DNA of 64,000 nucleotides from Channallabes apus (GCA_030522415.1 CM060113.1:7722065-7786064), one strand, 5' to 3'; counted from the stretch's first letter, positions 1 to 11,648 are shown. Made by a program: numbers and translations. The notes: a model not told the origin generated them from the sequence alone.

Positions 1-540
1 CTCGCCGATGGCGCATCACGCCCCACTTCAGCGAGAAGAGACGTGCCCTCCTCCTGAATGATCATTTTGTTATTAGCCGGCGATCTTCCTGCAGATCCAT
101 CAGGTAATCCGTTGGCCTATCAAAACAGCCCAGCCACACATTTTTCATCTTTAATGTGAATACAGAGAGGCACTTAATTTCTTCGGCACTCCAGGTTTCT
201 CCGCGGTTTGATTTCATCGCGAGTCGAGCTTGAAAAATTTTATCGAGTCATCAGGAAGGGAAAATAATTTTACCCGCAACCCCGTATCTTACCCAAAGTG
301 CATTAAACTATACCATTTCATCAGATTTGGTTTGATTGTTTTCACACCAGACGAACTGTACCAAAGTAGAGCGGATAAAGCGGTCCGAGACCACCCCTTC
401 AGGCAGGTCTCGGATCGATTGATTTGGTGTGCACCAAAGTACCGAGATTGCATTCACATCAACGCAAACGAACTGAACAAGGGACTAAACACGTTTGGTG
501 CGCACCAAATGCTGTAGGTGTGAAAGCACCCTAAGAGTTT
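1..540 (-). mobile_element. Harbinger-like DNA transposon fragment
   Basis: The block contains a minus-strand SANT/Myb-like reading frame (62-217) and ends on the right in GTGTGAAAGCACCCTA. Several GGTGCGCACCAAA-type words precede that end. This layout (promoter-like CpG-rich terminus plus Myb-like protein) resembles fish PIF/Harbinger elements. The left part lies outside the window, so the full structure cannot be seen. The family call is an inference. Confidence 0.45.
62..217 (-). pseudogene. Truncated SANT/Myb-like transposon protein, 51 aa
   Basis: Reading the minus strand from the ATG at 217-215 gives a 51-residue frame ending in TGA at 64-62. Residues 5-14 read RGETWSAEEI, the start of the SANT/Myb-like domain found in the DNA-binding protein of Harbinger elements and in domesticated Myb/SANT genes. 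A full domain is about 80-90 residues and continues past this stop, so the frame is broken. A working gene is unlikely. Confidence 0.4.
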
Positions 541-639
541 GATAAGCATCTGGAGTTATTCAGGTTTATCCAAACCTTTAAGCAAAATAAAACCTGTATT
601 CTCCTGTTTCATGCAGATCACTGTTTTAACTTTAAGTAG

Positions 640-1500
640 TTTTGGGATGGCTGTCATTTTTGACTGTCATGTTTTTGGTTTTCTGATTTTTTTTGTGTGT
701 GTGTGTGTGTTTTTTTTATTTTTGTTGTAATGTTTGTCCTTTTTTTTTTTCCTTGCTGCTTTGTTGTGTCTTTGGTTTTGCCATCTCATGAAATAATTGT
801 TGTTCTTTTATTTGTTTGTATTTGTTTTCTTTGCTGGTGTTTTTAGTTGTTTGGATGTTGCGGTTTTGATTTTACCTTACAGTCGTACAGTATGTTTGAT
901 TTTATCTCTTATGAAGATGATTTATTCTTGTGGATTCAGTTTTTCTTTCATTTTCTTTTATTTTTTATATTTTGTTTGTTTGCTTTTTCTTTGTTTCAGT
1001 GTTGCATTTAGTTTTTTCCGCTTTCTTCTGATTTTCTGTTGTGTTTTCAGTTTTGCTGTCATATTTCAGAATTTGCTGATGCATTCTCTGAACTTGTTTT
1101 CGTCTGTTTTTTGTGTGTTGTTTTAAGATTTTATGTTGTTTTGTTTTTGCTGTTGTGTCTTTTGAATTTTGCTGTCATGTTTTTGGTTTTGTTCTGACTT
1201 TTTTGCCATTTGTAGTCTTGAATGTGTTGTTGTTTTTTTCTTTGCTATTGTGTTTTTGTTTTTTCGTATTGTGGTTTTGCTGCTGTTTTTTCTGATGTAC
1301 TTCTGTGTCTTCAACTTTATAGCTGAATTTGCTGTTGCATTTCCTAATTAGTTTTTTTGTGATTCTGGTTGTGCTGTTGTATTTTCTGAATTAGTTTTTG
1401 TCGGAGGAGGGGGATATTAATATTGCTGTCTTGTTTGTTTTATAAAAAAAAATTTTATTGTCATTTTTCTAAATTTGTTTTCTGTATTGTCTTCTCATTT
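640..1500. repeat. T-rich degenerate low-complexity/minisatellite block
   Basis: The + strand is dominated by T with some G and very little A. Loosely repeated words such as TTTTGCTGTTGTG, GCTGTCATG and TTCTGAATT recur every several tens of bases. Frames here give only Phe/Leu/Cys/Val-rich low-complexity peptides, so I do not call genes. Confidence 0.6.
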
Positions 1501-2400
1501 GCTGTTCGTTTTGACTTCTTATGTTCTGCACTGGCCCTCATATAGAAGTCATCAAAACTTCTTCCACAGCGTAAAATTAGACACACCACAGGGTTTATTA
1601 TTTAAAAATTAAAATTAGAGCAAGTTGGAAAGTGCAGCCGAAGTGACTCAGACAGTGACTCAGATGGCGCCTAGACAATGAAGCCTCAGCCACATGACAG
1701 ACTTGATGTCAACGTGATTATAGCTTTATTATATAACAGTTGTAGAAGTTGAGAAAGCAGGTAGCTGGGCCACAGTATGTGTGTTTTTCTCATTATCGCA
1801 TGTGTTTCCTTTAAGTTCTCTGCTTCCATCACAAACCTCACAAGCATAAAATGCTTACTGATGAATGAATGACCAAAGCCTACTTATTTCCCTTTTTTTT
1901 ATTTGCACTTCCATTTTGTCCTTATATTTGGACAATTGGTCGTGGTGGGACGTCTAGAAAAACTAAAAGTCACAGCTACTGTACATTCAATTAGCGTTCA
2001 AATGAAAGTGTCATACAGTATACATCATATTTAAATAAGGCTACATTTCCAATATCATCTGATATTTATACCAATGGATGCAGCAGTGATTGATGATTCA
2101 ATCGGTTTCCACCAGTTTGTATTTAATTACTAACACTAAATCATTTCACTCAAACCCAGAGAAATGTGCCGCCATATAACAGATTACTTCGATCTAGCAG
2201 CCAGGATGCAGCAGCTGCTACACCCAAAATAATATCTGATCAACATCTTTTATGCACTGCATTATTCATTTCTGTGATTGTTCATTGTAAAGCACCCATG
2301 GGCTTCATGAATGTGGTACAAATTCAATTTGCAGCCCTAACTGTGAGACAACTGTGTTAGGAGTTAATGTTGATATTTGAAATCCTGGTTAACCTGGTTG
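1501..2400. other. No recognisable feature
   Basis: AT-rich unique-looking sequence. I see no coding signature, RNA gene or clear repeat in it. Confidence 0.4.
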
Positions 2401-2415
2401 AAGCACCAGTGTCAC

Positions 2416-2853
2416 TCAGGACTTCAGAATGTATCTGGTCCAGTCCCAACTGTATATACGAACAAGTTCCGTTCCAAGAGCTTGTACATACAGTATAAGT
2501 CTAAAAAAAACAATGTCAAGTTTGCCATGTTTTGCCTTCAGGTCTTCATAAAGGCTTTTAGATTTCCCTTGAATCAGCATTAAGCTGAGCGGGACTCGAC
2601 GCTGATGCTGATCCTGCTTCCACACACTAAGATCTCCTCTATCACTTTTTCAAAATTCTTTGATATTATTGTCGATCACTTCCATGATCTTGTCCTTGTT
2701 CTGTAGAATCGTGCTGATGGTTGAACGATTCATGTTAAAAGAACGAGCAATGTCTGCAATCTTTTCACCTTGCTCCATTCTCTCAAGTATTTTCACTTTT
2801 ATCTCCATCGCTATTGTTTGGAGCTTCTTAGCAGTAGCAGCTTCATCATTCAA
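2416..2853 (-). pseudogene. Tigger/pogo-like transposase N-terminal fossil
   Basis: The minus-strand frame from 2853 to 2650 contains KVKILERMEQGEKIADIAR and then STISTILQNKDKI. This is the helix-turn-helix (CENP-B N / psq type) that starts Tigger/pogo transposases. After a stop at 2649, another frame (2625-2416) continues with PLSLMLIQGKSKSLYEDL, which matches the start of the second DNA-binding half. The catalytic DDE region is absent. In-frame stops and frameshifts show a dead fragment of a pogo-type Tc1/mariner relative. Confidence 0.7.
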
Positions 2854-2945
2854 TTCAATTCAATTTTATTTATGTTAACAGTGGTCATTGGTCATTGTCA
2901 CAAAGCAGCTTCACAAAAATGAAAATAAAATAAATTATTGAAAAA
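2849..2945. repeat. Dispersed fish repeat fragment
   Basis: Carries CAATTCAATTCAATTTTATTT followed about 30 bases later by GTCACAAAGCAGCTTCACAAA. I recognise this pair of words as a common dispersed fish repeat. Family unknown. Confidence 0.45.
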
Positions 2946-2949
2946 AATT

Positions 2950-4200
2950 ACATGACAATGTATGCCAGACATATCATCAAATTTTTTGTATCCTACTTAC
3001 TGTATCTTTAAAAGTTCATAACTCGAATGTTCTTATGTGGGGGACTTACTGTATTTACTGTATTTTGCAACAATGTCACAAGAATTTAATGACATAGACC
3101 ATCAGGAAGATAACTAATGTTTAGTACAACTCTATTAAAAAATATCACTTTATTTTTAAAAAAATTATCACTTATTTATTGAGTGACTTTGTAGTTTGTC
3201 GTCTTCGACCACAAAAATGAGCCAAGGAAGAAATCTAGTAAGTAGTCTAGTCTTGAGGCTTACGTTCAAAATGTTTCGCTGCATTTAATATTTACAGTCA
3301 TTAATTCTTTACAGTATATTGTGGAGTTGGCAAGGAAGAAACTTGACCAGGAAGCATAGGAACAACAATATATTTTCTCTTTTATTGGCAAACTCACACC
3401 GACAGAACAAACACAGCCACTGAACTGACTGAATAAGGGGGAAACTGACAAGCGGTAACAAAACCCACTGGACTTAATCAAAACACAACATGGCGGTAGA
3501 CCACCTGTCAGCACGGGCAACACGCAACCACTTTACTAAAAGTAAACACATAGTCGAACAAAACAAGGACAATAATTATCACATTAGTGGACAGCTCATG
3601 GGTGCAAATGCAAATTAGAGCCCGCGCTCTACAGAAGCACAGCGCTATTACTGTTACACTATTAATAAACCAAAGACAACATGAGACGCGATTGCGCCGC
3701 ATGTGTTCCTCCTCAGTCGCTAAATGTTAACCAGATACGTTACTGTTCGTTAACTCTTAATTACAGTATATTTCAAGGTTAGCTATAATCAGGCAGGAGG
3801 CATGTCTCTATCTCAATACAACACTTAAACCTTGAGCATGTTGGCATTTACTGAAGATGAGGATGGATGGAAAAACTGTCTTATGATTGGATACAGAATT
3901 GAAGCCTGAGAATGTAATTGAAAAGTATAACCAATATTCACAGCAGCAGTGCACATGGGTGATGTGGCAAATACGCTATTACACTGCCTGGCCAAAAGAA
4001 AAGTCACACACTCTAAAATTTCATGCAATGTGGTGGCCAATTCATGTGTGAAAATGATTCGTCATGCTCCCAGAACCGCTCTTTCACAGTTTGAGTCCTG
4101 GAATATGGCCCAAGAATCAGGGAAGAAAAAAATGCATTGATGTGATGACCTGGTCGTTCAGTACATTCATGTCGTCAGCTGACTTTATTTTATTGCCATG
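2950..4200. other. No recognisable feature
   Basis: Non-repetitive AT-rich DNA with short spurious frames. No transposase or conserved gene motif is visible. Confidence 0.4.
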
Positions 4201-4202
4201 CA

Positions 4203-4646
4203 CTGTAAAAAATAAAAAGTTGACTTACAGTAACTTAAAAAGTTAAGGCAACCGGCTGCAAAGCAATTTTGAATTCACTCAACTTCAGTAGTTGAGTGCC
4301 AAATCATTTAAAAAAGTTAATTGAAACTTCTGTTTTAAGTTAGTTATACCTTCCTAAAAAAGTTACATTTAACTAATCATTATGAGTTTATTTTAAGCCG
4401 AAAAAGGGGTTGGAATTTTAAGAAATGAGTAGTCACAACTACCCAGACCTGGTTCAGTAAACTCAAAAAAGCTTTGCATCTGGTAGCCTTAAATTTTTAA
4501 GTTGGTTAAACTTAATTTTCATCTTTTCATCTGTAAAAAAGAAATAGTTGATTTAACTAAAAGAATTAAGGCAAGCGGCTGCAAAGCAATTTTGAGTTCA
4601 CTCAACTTCAGTGCCAAATAATTTTTTGAAACTGCTCGTTTCAGTT
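4203..4646. repeat. Tandem partial copies of an AAAAAGTTGACTTA-type repeat
   Basis: Words such as CGGCTGCAAAGCAATTTTGA and TCACTCAACTTCAGT occur near 4251 and again near 4574. A third part continues at 4830-4890 after an inserted SINE-like unit. Consistent with two adjacent copies of a non-autonomous DNA element. Confidence 0.5.
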
Positions 4647-4829
4647 ACATTTAGGCATTTGGCAGACGCTCTTATCCAGACCGACTTACATTTTTTATCT
4701 CATTACACATCTGAGCAGTTGAGGGTCTTGCTCAAGGGCCCAACAGTGGCAACTTGGTGGTTGTGGGGTTTGAACCTGGGATCTTCCGGACCATAGTCCA
4801 ATGCCTTAACCACTGAGCTACCCCTGGTG
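4647..4829 (-). mobile_element. tRNA-derived SINE-like unit (B)
   Basis: On the minus strand it begins TAGCTCAGTGGTTAAGGCA (A-box-like) with a B-box-like GGTTCAAACCCC, then CCACTGTTGGGCCCTTGAGC and CGCTCTTATCCAG-type wording. It interrupts the AAAAAGTTGACTTA repeat. AGTTACA is present at both edges and may be the target duplication. Confidence 0.55.
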
Positions 4830-4884
4830 AGTTACAGTAGTTATAAGTTCCTAAGTAAGTACTGTATATCTAACTAGTCATCAT

Positions 4885-5005
4885 GAGGTAGCTCAGTGGT
4901 TAAGCCATTGGACTACAGTTCAGAAGATCCCAGGTTCAAACCCCACAACCATCAAGTTGCCACTGTTGGGCCCTTGAGCAAGGTCCTTAACCCTCAACTG
5001 ATCAA
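4885..5005 (+). mobile_element. tRNA-derived SINE-like fragment (B)
   Basis: Same head as the preceding minus-strand unit (TAGCTCAGTGGTTAAGCC, GGTTCAAACCCC, GGGCCCTTGAGCAAGG) in opposite orientation. It stops before the distal part. Confidence 0.55.
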
Positions 5006-6175
5006 GGCCCGGTTTCTCGAAAGCTTCTTATCGCTAAGTAGTTCTTAAGTTGTACCTTAACCTCTCTCTTAACGTTATGGCGCATTTCCCGAAACAGTCT
5101 TACGCTAAGTATCTCTTAGGTAAGTCACACGTTTGTAACTCACTCTTAACTCACTCTTAGCGTAGTTACAGCTCGAGACACTAGTCGCCGCCACTGAGCA
5201 GCAGTCTTTATAAATCAGCGGTGTATACAAACACATTATGGCACGTTATCAAAGTCGTATTAATGATAGAATATACTGTAGGCCTTTTTTATTTTATTTG
5301 ATATCAGAACTAATAGAGTGACTTTTAATTAGCCTATTTCATAATGTGACTAATGCATTAAAATTGACCATCACCTTTAATATTAAACAGGTGGCAAACA
5401 ATTAGGCAGCGATACAGCGTGTTGTTGTGTTAAACTGAAGACGGCGCCGTCCGCAGAGCCGTGTGGGTCATGTACATTTTTCCTTTAGACAAAACTTCAG
5501 CCCTTTTCATATTTTCCCAAAAAAAGGTTTTGTCTTCCAAAGCAACAGATTATGGAGCTTCTTGAGCTGCTCAGACCTGCGCGTGCCAGGCCAACGCGTC
5601 GTATTTACGCTCTACGTCCCCATGTGCAGCTGTTTGCTGCTTTTTGTTTAAAATATGTTTCATTGATCATTAGCCATTATCCATAACTTTATGGGCTTTT
5701 CTTTTGACACGGTTTATTTTTATGTAATTTGATTTAGTTAAATGAGAAAATAACCTTGTGAGTTTCAAACCCCGCATCCATTAATTTTTCTGAGTGATTG
5801 TAATGCGTAATACCCCTATTCACTTATGCGGTTATATCTCACCTGCACGTGCTGCCTGTGATTACATTTCAATCTTTCCGCGTGAAAAAATAAACGCTTA
5901 ATTTTTTTGCTGGTCCTCGCGGAAGCTTGCAGACCTTACAGAACTTCGCGGAATGTTAGAGGAACGTCGTCAGGCAATCGCGGCAGCTCATGGTGCCTAA
6001 CATCGCATCTCACCGTGAGTCAAGCCGCACAAGTTTGGAATGTTTACTGGTTCTGCACTACCTCAACTCATCACCTCAAGTGTCACACCGTCACTTTGTC
6101 GCTCTTGTTTGCACATCTGCACGGGCACTTTATGTTGTCTGTTGTCTCTAGGTTAGCTAGTTAGTTTTTGTTAAT
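5006..6175. other. CpG-richer unclassified repeat-like region
   Basis: Starts with CCCGGTTTCTCGAAAGC and runs of CTTAAGT/TCTTAG words, which recall one terminus of fish Harbinger-type elements. A + strand frame near 5910-6000 reads LTELRGMLEERRQAIAAAHG before TAA and might be the tail of a Myb-like transposon protein. No matching inverted terminus was found on the right. Weak call. Confidence 0.3.
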
Positions 6176-6311
6176 TTATGTTGTTAATTATTTTGTTTAA
6201 AAAATAAATGAATAAATAAAATAAAAAAATTTATGTTGTCAGCTCAATCTGTCCTGTCTTGTCTCCGCTATCCAGCTAACTAGGCCTCTTAGTTAGCTCT
6301 TCAGTTAATTT

Positions 6312-6441
6312 ATTCATTCATTCATTTTCTATACCGCTTTATCCTGTATTTAGGGTCGCGGGGACCTGGAGCCTATTCCAGGAGACTTAGGGCACGAGGC
6401 AAGGTACACCCTGGACAGCGTGCCAATCCATCGCAGAGCAC

Positions 6442-6473
<32 letters not shown>

Positions 6474-6672
6474 TCATTCACACACTATGGTCAATTTGGG
6501 AACGTCAATTAGCCTAATCTGCATGTCTTTGGACTGTGGGAGGAAACCGGAGTACCCGGAGGAAACCCACCAAGCACGGGGAGAACATGCAAACTGCATG
6601 CACAGAGACGGGAATCGAGCCTGGCCAGGAATCAAACCCGGACCCTGGAGGTGCAAGGCGTACAGTAGGCAG
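6312..6672 (-). mobile_element. tRNA-derived SINE (family A) with (CA)n
   Basis: The left edge is ATTCATTCATTTTCTATACC, then GGGTCGCGGGGACCTGGAGC, a (CA)n tract and AGTCCAAAGACATGCA (reverse). It ends in the B-box complement near 6640. This is the commonest repeat in the window, with about ten other copies. Confidence 0.75.
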
Positions 6673-6722
6673 CAGTATGCATGATGGTGCATCACTTCAT
6701 CATCAGCTTACCTTCTTACCCT

Positions 6723-6860
6723 GATTCACCCATCACTCTGGAATTGGGTCAATCTGGACTCATCAGACCACATGACCTTTTTCCATCGCTCCAAAGTCCA
6801 GTCTTTATGCTTTCTTGCAAACCTTGTCACATTGTGTGTGGCTAGAAATGCTTTTATTTC
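6723..6860 (-). pseudogene. Tc1-like transposase fragment
   Basis: The minus strand reads FARKHKDWTLERWKKVMWSD followed by ESRLTQFQSDG. This is the segment around the second catalytic Asp of Tc1 transposases (W-S-D-E-S). It is only about 45 codons long and has no terminal repeats around it. Confidence 0.75.
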
Positions 6861-6989
6861 ACTATTATATATTTGTATGGAAATGCTCTTTATCCTTGTC
6901 AGGGTCATGTAGCCTATGCTGCAAACAGGACTACACCCTGCAAGTCCATTGAGAAGCAGCATGGATACATACACAAATACTGCTCACAC

Positions 6990-8540
6990 TTCAGGGTAAT
7001 TTAATGCATGGCATGGCAATACTGGCATGTATTTTGGTAGGTATGGAAGAGGAATCTGGAAACCCTGAATTAGACCCACACACACACAAACTTACTGGAA
7101 GAGCATGAAAAACTTCACACGGGTCCAAGGTTAGGACCAAAGTGTATATTAAATTTGTGATGCAAGGATGTTTCAAGTAGCATGACATCATTTGAATCAA
7201 TCATTCCAAAAGACATTTATAAACTCATGTCACGTTCAGAGAATCAGGAGCTGCATGGAACTAAAAATCTTTCTAAACTTGTGTGCAACTTTTATTCGCA
7301 CAGATTAGGAATTGTAAATAAATACTCTTTTTTTCTCTCTCTTATAATTTAGATTTAAATATCATATTTAAATGCCATACCTCTCTTACACTTTCCAAAT
7401 TCTCAATATCAGCTAATTACAGTAGTGGTCTCTCGATACACACAATCTTCAGGATAATTAAATAACAAGCTCAGTTGCAGCTTAGTGAAGTGTGTGATGA
7501 CTGAATTGTGGGTTTTTTTTAATGCAACCACCTGGACTATAACGTTTCATCTACAATCGTAAATAATGTATCTATCACACACTTGCATATGTCACTTGAT
7601 TGGAGACGCAAGTAAAAATTTAACACAGCTCAATGCTGCCCTCTAATGTTCAGATGAAATCATTACAGTCTATCAATTAAGTGTGATGGAGAATTAAAAA
7701 AAAATTTTATACAGTTTATATTTGGATTTTTAATTAGAATGCAAATAGAAATAATGTACTTAGTATTTGTAATTACAGAGTGATATAATATGGATATGAG
7801 GAATGCTATTTATTTCAGAAAAAGTTATTAATGTACTGAAAAGTTAAAACTCCACTTTCCAAGCTCTGCTGTCTCATACAGATGTTTTTTTAAGGGCACA
7901 TTATGGGAATAATTAAGAGGAAATGGTCAAAAGGGAAAAATTAACCTTGTGAAATAATGCCTCGCACTGCAGTTCTAACAGCAAATGTTTTATATAAAAC
8001 AAAAGAAGAAAACATAAAATGATCACAAATGCATATTAATGAATCTCTATGAATATTTTGCATTAATTGAGTATTAACAAGAGTATGAATAGTTTTTTTT
8101 TTAGCACAAACGTAATTCACATTGCATTGTACCTAATTTACCCAAATAATTTCACATAATTTGATTCTGTTCGAGTTCACTTAAATAGATTGTTTTAAAG
8201 AATCAGATCAGTCTTTTTTTTTTTTTTTTTTGTAAAAATTTCTCTTCCTGCCAGTAAATCAGTAGTAATAGGCTAACATCCAGGGTAGTAACTATTATAA
8301 CAGTCATCATTATTTGTGAATTTATACACATTGTTATAGTCCAAGTCTATGGAAATGCACTATAATTCTTATGGAAAGCTCTGTTACAAAGCACTGACAT
8401 TGGAGACTCCTTCCATAAAAATAAACATTTCTGTATAGAAATTGTCAAACGCTCAATGATTATAGACCTTTATTGGTGTTATTTTTAATACCGATTAATA
8501 CCATTCTGTGATGTTTGCTTCCTGTAAAGAGAATTGTTAT
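6990..8540. other. No recognisable feature
   Basis: AT-rich sequence with homopolymer T runs (for example 8214-8231). No coding or transposon signature seen, apart from a short recurring word near 8400 described in the findings. Confidence 0.4.
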
Positions 8541-8546
8541 GCATTA

Positions 8547-8712
8547 GTGTGGTGTACTGGTTCGTACTGTGGCCTCACACCTCCAGGGGTGGGGTTCGAT
8601 TCCAGCCTTGGGTCTGTGTGTGAAGTTTGCATGTTTACCTGTGCTTGGTGGATTAAGCTAATTGGTGTTTCCAACTTGCCTGTAGAGTGGGTTTGTGTGT
8701 GCACAGTGATGT
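8547..8712 (+). mobile_element. SINE family A, 3'-truncated/diverged
   Basis: GTGGTGTACTGGTTCG, GGGGTTCGATTCC and GCTTGGTGGATTAAGCTAAT align in order with the family A head. The distal half is missing. Confidence 0.6.
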
Positions 8713-8729
8713 ATTAACTGAAACTTTTA

Positions 8730-9734
8730 CAGTGGATCCAGAAAGTATTCACAGCACATCACTTTTTCCACATTTTATTATGTTACAGCCTTATTCTAAA
8801 ATGGATTAAATGCATGTACAAAAGCACATGGACATAAGTTATCACAGCCTTTGCCATGAAGCTCAAAATTGGATAGAGCATCCTGTTTCCCCTGATCATT
8901 CTTGAGATGTTTCTGCAGCTTAATTGCAGTCAACTTGTGGTAAATTCAGCACACACCTGTCTATATACAGTACTGTAAGGTCCCAGAGTTGACGGTTCAT
9001 GTCAGAGCACAAACCAAGCATGAAGTCAAAGGAATTGTCTGTAGACCTCCGAGACAGGATTGTCTCGAGGCACACATCTGGGGAAGGTTATAGAAACATT
9101 TCTGTATCCCAATGAGCGCAGTGGCCTCCATCATCCGTAAGCGGAAGAAGTTCGAAACCACCAGGACTCTTCCCAGAGCTGGCCGGCCATCTAAACTGAG
9201 CGATCGGGGGAGAAGGGCCTTAGTCAGAGAGGTGACCAAGAACCCGATGGTCACTCTGTCAGAGCTCCAGATTTCCTCTGTGCAGAGAGGAGAACCTTCC
9301 AGAAGGACAACCATCTCTGCAGCAATCCACCAATCAGGCCTATACTGTATGGTAGAGTGGCCAGACGGAAGCCACTCCTTAGTAAAAATGCACCGGAAGG
9401 ACTCTCAGACCATGAGAAACAAAATTCTCAGGTCTGATGAGACTCTCTGGCCACTCAAGGATGATCTCAAGGATGATCAGGGGAAACAGGATGCGCCTGA
9501 GCTGAATTTTGAGCTTCATGGCAAAGGCTGTGAATACTTATGCACATGTGATTTAGCATTTTTGTTTTTTAAATAAATTTGCAAAAATCTCAAGTAAACT
9601 TTTTTTATGTTGTCATTATGGGGTGTTGTGTGTAGAATTCTGAAGGAAAAAATGTATTTAATCTATTTTAGAATAAGGCTGTGACATAAAATGTGGAAAA
9701 AGTGATGCGCTGTAAATACTTTCCAGATGCTCTG
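8730..9734 (+). mobile_element. Internally deleted Tc1-like element
   Basis: Terminal inverted repeats are CAGTGGATCCAGAAAGTATT at the left and the complement of CTGGAAAGTATTTACAGC at the right, each bordered by TA. The TIRs share CACTTTTTCCACATTTTAT. The roughly 1.0 kb length is shorter than the usual 1.6 kb because the transposase core is deleted. Confidence 0.85.
9020..9530 (+). pseudogene. Deleted Tc1 transposase
   Basis: Starts at ATG 9020 with MKSKELSVDLRDRIVSRH, a Tc1 N-terminal helix-turn-helix. A frameshift before 9112 leads to SIIRKRKKFETTRTLPRAGR and then RPSKLSDRGRRALVREV, the second HTH half. The frame then reaches a single ILRSDETL (first catalytic-region motif) and jumps directly to what looks like the C-terminal tail. 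The region holding the remaining acidic residues is missing, so no active enzyme can be made. Confidence 0.8.
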
Positions 9735-9739
9735 TAGAT

Positions 9740-10290
9740 ATCTGCTTGAAGTTTAACCTGCACCATTAGTGAAATTAAAATGTTGAGTAAAAGCGATGTT
9801 ATGAACAGTTATGTGCCAGATTTAATAATCTACTTTTAAATAAGCTACTAATAAGCTAATTGCTCAATGTAAACAAACACCTGCACCTATAAAGATTAAT
9901 TAGAAAAGCTAAACTGAACACTTTTACTGGGATTCGTTAATATTTTTAGGTTGAAATAATAGTGCTGAAGTTGTATTAGTGAATTTTAACAGATTTGAGT
10001 CATGTCGTTTTATTACAAAAAACTTTTTAAAAATCTAAAAAAAAAATTACTACAAAAAAAATCTTTATCTGATCTACTTTTTCAATTTCTCATCTGTGAT
10101 TCACTCTCTGATTACTGAACAGGGATTGTATTGGGCTGACGGAAAAGAAGCACAACTTAGCGTAAACAAGGAGTAACATATTCAACCTTACAAAAAAAAT
10201 GTTCTTAGTATTAATACGTTAGAGTTCTGCTGTACAGAAAGACAGGCAGACATGTATGTGGGCTTCAACCTGGAATAATAATATCACTGA
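9740..10290. other. No recognisable feature
   Basis: AT-rich DNA with A/T homopolymers. Nothing recognisable. Confidence 0.4.
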
Positions 10291-10294
10291 TTGA

Positions 10295-10495
10295 AGCTGA
10301 TCAGTGGTAGCTTTCTTGCCTGCCATGAGGAAAGACAGGGTTCGATTTCCAGCCAACACCCAAACCCCATGCAATGGCAGTCAGTACCAGCCCTGGATAA
10401 AATGGATGTGCCATCCGGTGTAAAAACCTGTGCAGATCAGAAGGTCTGCTGTGGAGACTCCTTGACACGAGTAACCAAAAGACAACAACAACATC
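10295..10495 (+). mobile_element. tRNA-derived SINE (family C)
   Basis: CAGTGGTAGCTTTCTTGCC and GGGTTCGATTTCCAG form the tRNA-like head. CCATCCGGTGTAAAAACCTG and GTCTGCTGTGGAGAC follow. Similar units lie at 26128-26270 (minus) and 63445-63668. Confidence 0.6.
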
Positions 10496-10613
10496 ATTAA
10501 AGCTGATGAGCTTATTTTTAGCGTTTAACTTGTAACTATTTCTACAAACTCTTTAACAACCAATGACGGGAAGTGAAGCTACTGTACAGTAGTAGGAGAT
10601 GAATGAATGATAA

Positions 10614-10616
<3 letters not shown>

Positions 10617-10675
<59 letters not shown>
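10617..10675. repeat. (GT)n microsatellite
   Basis: Uninterrupted GT dinucleotides over about 55 bases, followed by a short GA tract. It lies about 1 kb upstream of the QDPR start. Confidence 0.95.
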
Positions 10676-10676
<1 letters not shown>

Positions 10677-10696
10677 TGAGAGAGAGAGACTGCACC

Positions 10697-10832
10697 ACCA
10701 AGTCAAGTCCAAAAATTCTTCTCAGGAAAACAGAACCCATGTGTGTGCAAAACTTCCTGAAATTAATCATATGGGTTTTGAATCCGAGCCGACTCATATC
10801 AGGGCTGAACCGACTCATGAATCAGTAGTGAA
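10697..10832 (+). repeat. Dispersed repeat, copy 1 of an inverted pair
   Basis: Contains AATCATATGGGTTTTGAATC and GGGCTGAACCGACTCAT. The complement of the same words lies at 15845-15955, with similar spacing. Confidence 0.6.
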
Positions 10833-10843
10833 CCGAAGTGTTT

Positions 10844-11367
10844 TAGAGATGGGAAGTTTGAATCATTTCTGTGATTCGGTTCTTTGAATCTCCTTCATCA
10901 AAATGAACAAATCTTCTTTTGAGTCATTTCTTTTGATCAGAAATAAAATAAAATGTTGCATTTTCAATAAAAAGACCCCCAATACACAGAATTTTGGCTA
11001 TAGCTCCAGTAATGAAAATATTACAGTGCAGCTAAAGGGACATATTATAATAAACAGAATGAACAGCTCACCATCATATCTTCCAGTCTGAGTCGTTCGT
11101 TCTTTTGACTCTATTGCGCCGCATAACGTCTATGGGAGTCACGTGACAAAAGAACGAACGACTCGGAGTAGAAGAGCCAATGAGAAAGAATCGCTCAATC
11201 ATGTTTCCTGTACATAACCTACGGTGGTTTTGCGATGATTTGCGCATGCGCGTCGAGTAAGGGAAAAAAAATGAACGAATCACTCTCCGAGACGACTCGC
11301 TCATCTGAGTCACGTTAAAGATTCGATCAAAAAATAACGAATCGTTCATGAACCACACCCATCACTA
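10844..11367 (+). mobile_element. hAT-like non-autonomous element, copy 1 (upstream of QDPR)
   Basis: Begins TAGAGATGGGAAGTTTGAAT and ends CCCATCACTA. Flanks AAGTGTTT and GTGTGTTT look like a diverged 8-bp target duplication. It shares long blocks (GGGGGTCTTTT complement, TATGGGAGTCACGTGAC, GCGCATGCGC, CTCTCCGAGA) with an inverted copy at 12232-12735. It contains an NRF1-like site (11241-11252) and a CACGTG E-box (11140-11145). Confidence 0.7.
11241..11252 (+). promoter_or_regulatory. NRF1-like site inside repeat
   Basis: TGCGCATGCGCG fits the palindromic NRF1 consensus. It lies about 400 bases upstream of the QDPR start codon. Function is inferred only from the match. Confidence 0.4.
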
Positions 11368-11499
11368 GTGTGTTTAATGTCGATGTGTTTGACGGAGCGA
11401 GACTCCCACACTAATTATACCTGTAGAATGTGTATTATATAGGCATATTTATTTATTAACTTATTTATTTTATTTAATTTTATTACACAATTTAAAGCT

Positions 11500-11648
11500 T
11501 TTATAACGTTATTTCGATGCCGTGCATCCCGCGTGCACCAATCATAAGGCGATCCAGCACTGATTACTGACCCGCCCCCTCACTGTCTCTCCCCGCTCTG
11601 TTCCTCCGTCGCTTCATTTCTCACACGGTGTCGCACTGAGTGTTAGTG
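11500..11648 (+). promoter_or_regulatory. Probable QDPR promoter and 5' UTR
   Basis: A local GC/CpG rise upstream of the start codon contains a CCAAT box (11538-11542), a CCCGCCCC GC box (11571-11578) and a pyrimidine-rich stretch (CTGTCTCTCCCCGC). No TATA box is evident. The transcription start is not determined. Confidence 0.5.

Noticed and set aside
797..1351. Phe/Cys/Leu-rich frames that look like membrane proteins
   Set aside because: Caused by T-rich low-complexity DNA; several overlapping frames look equally good.
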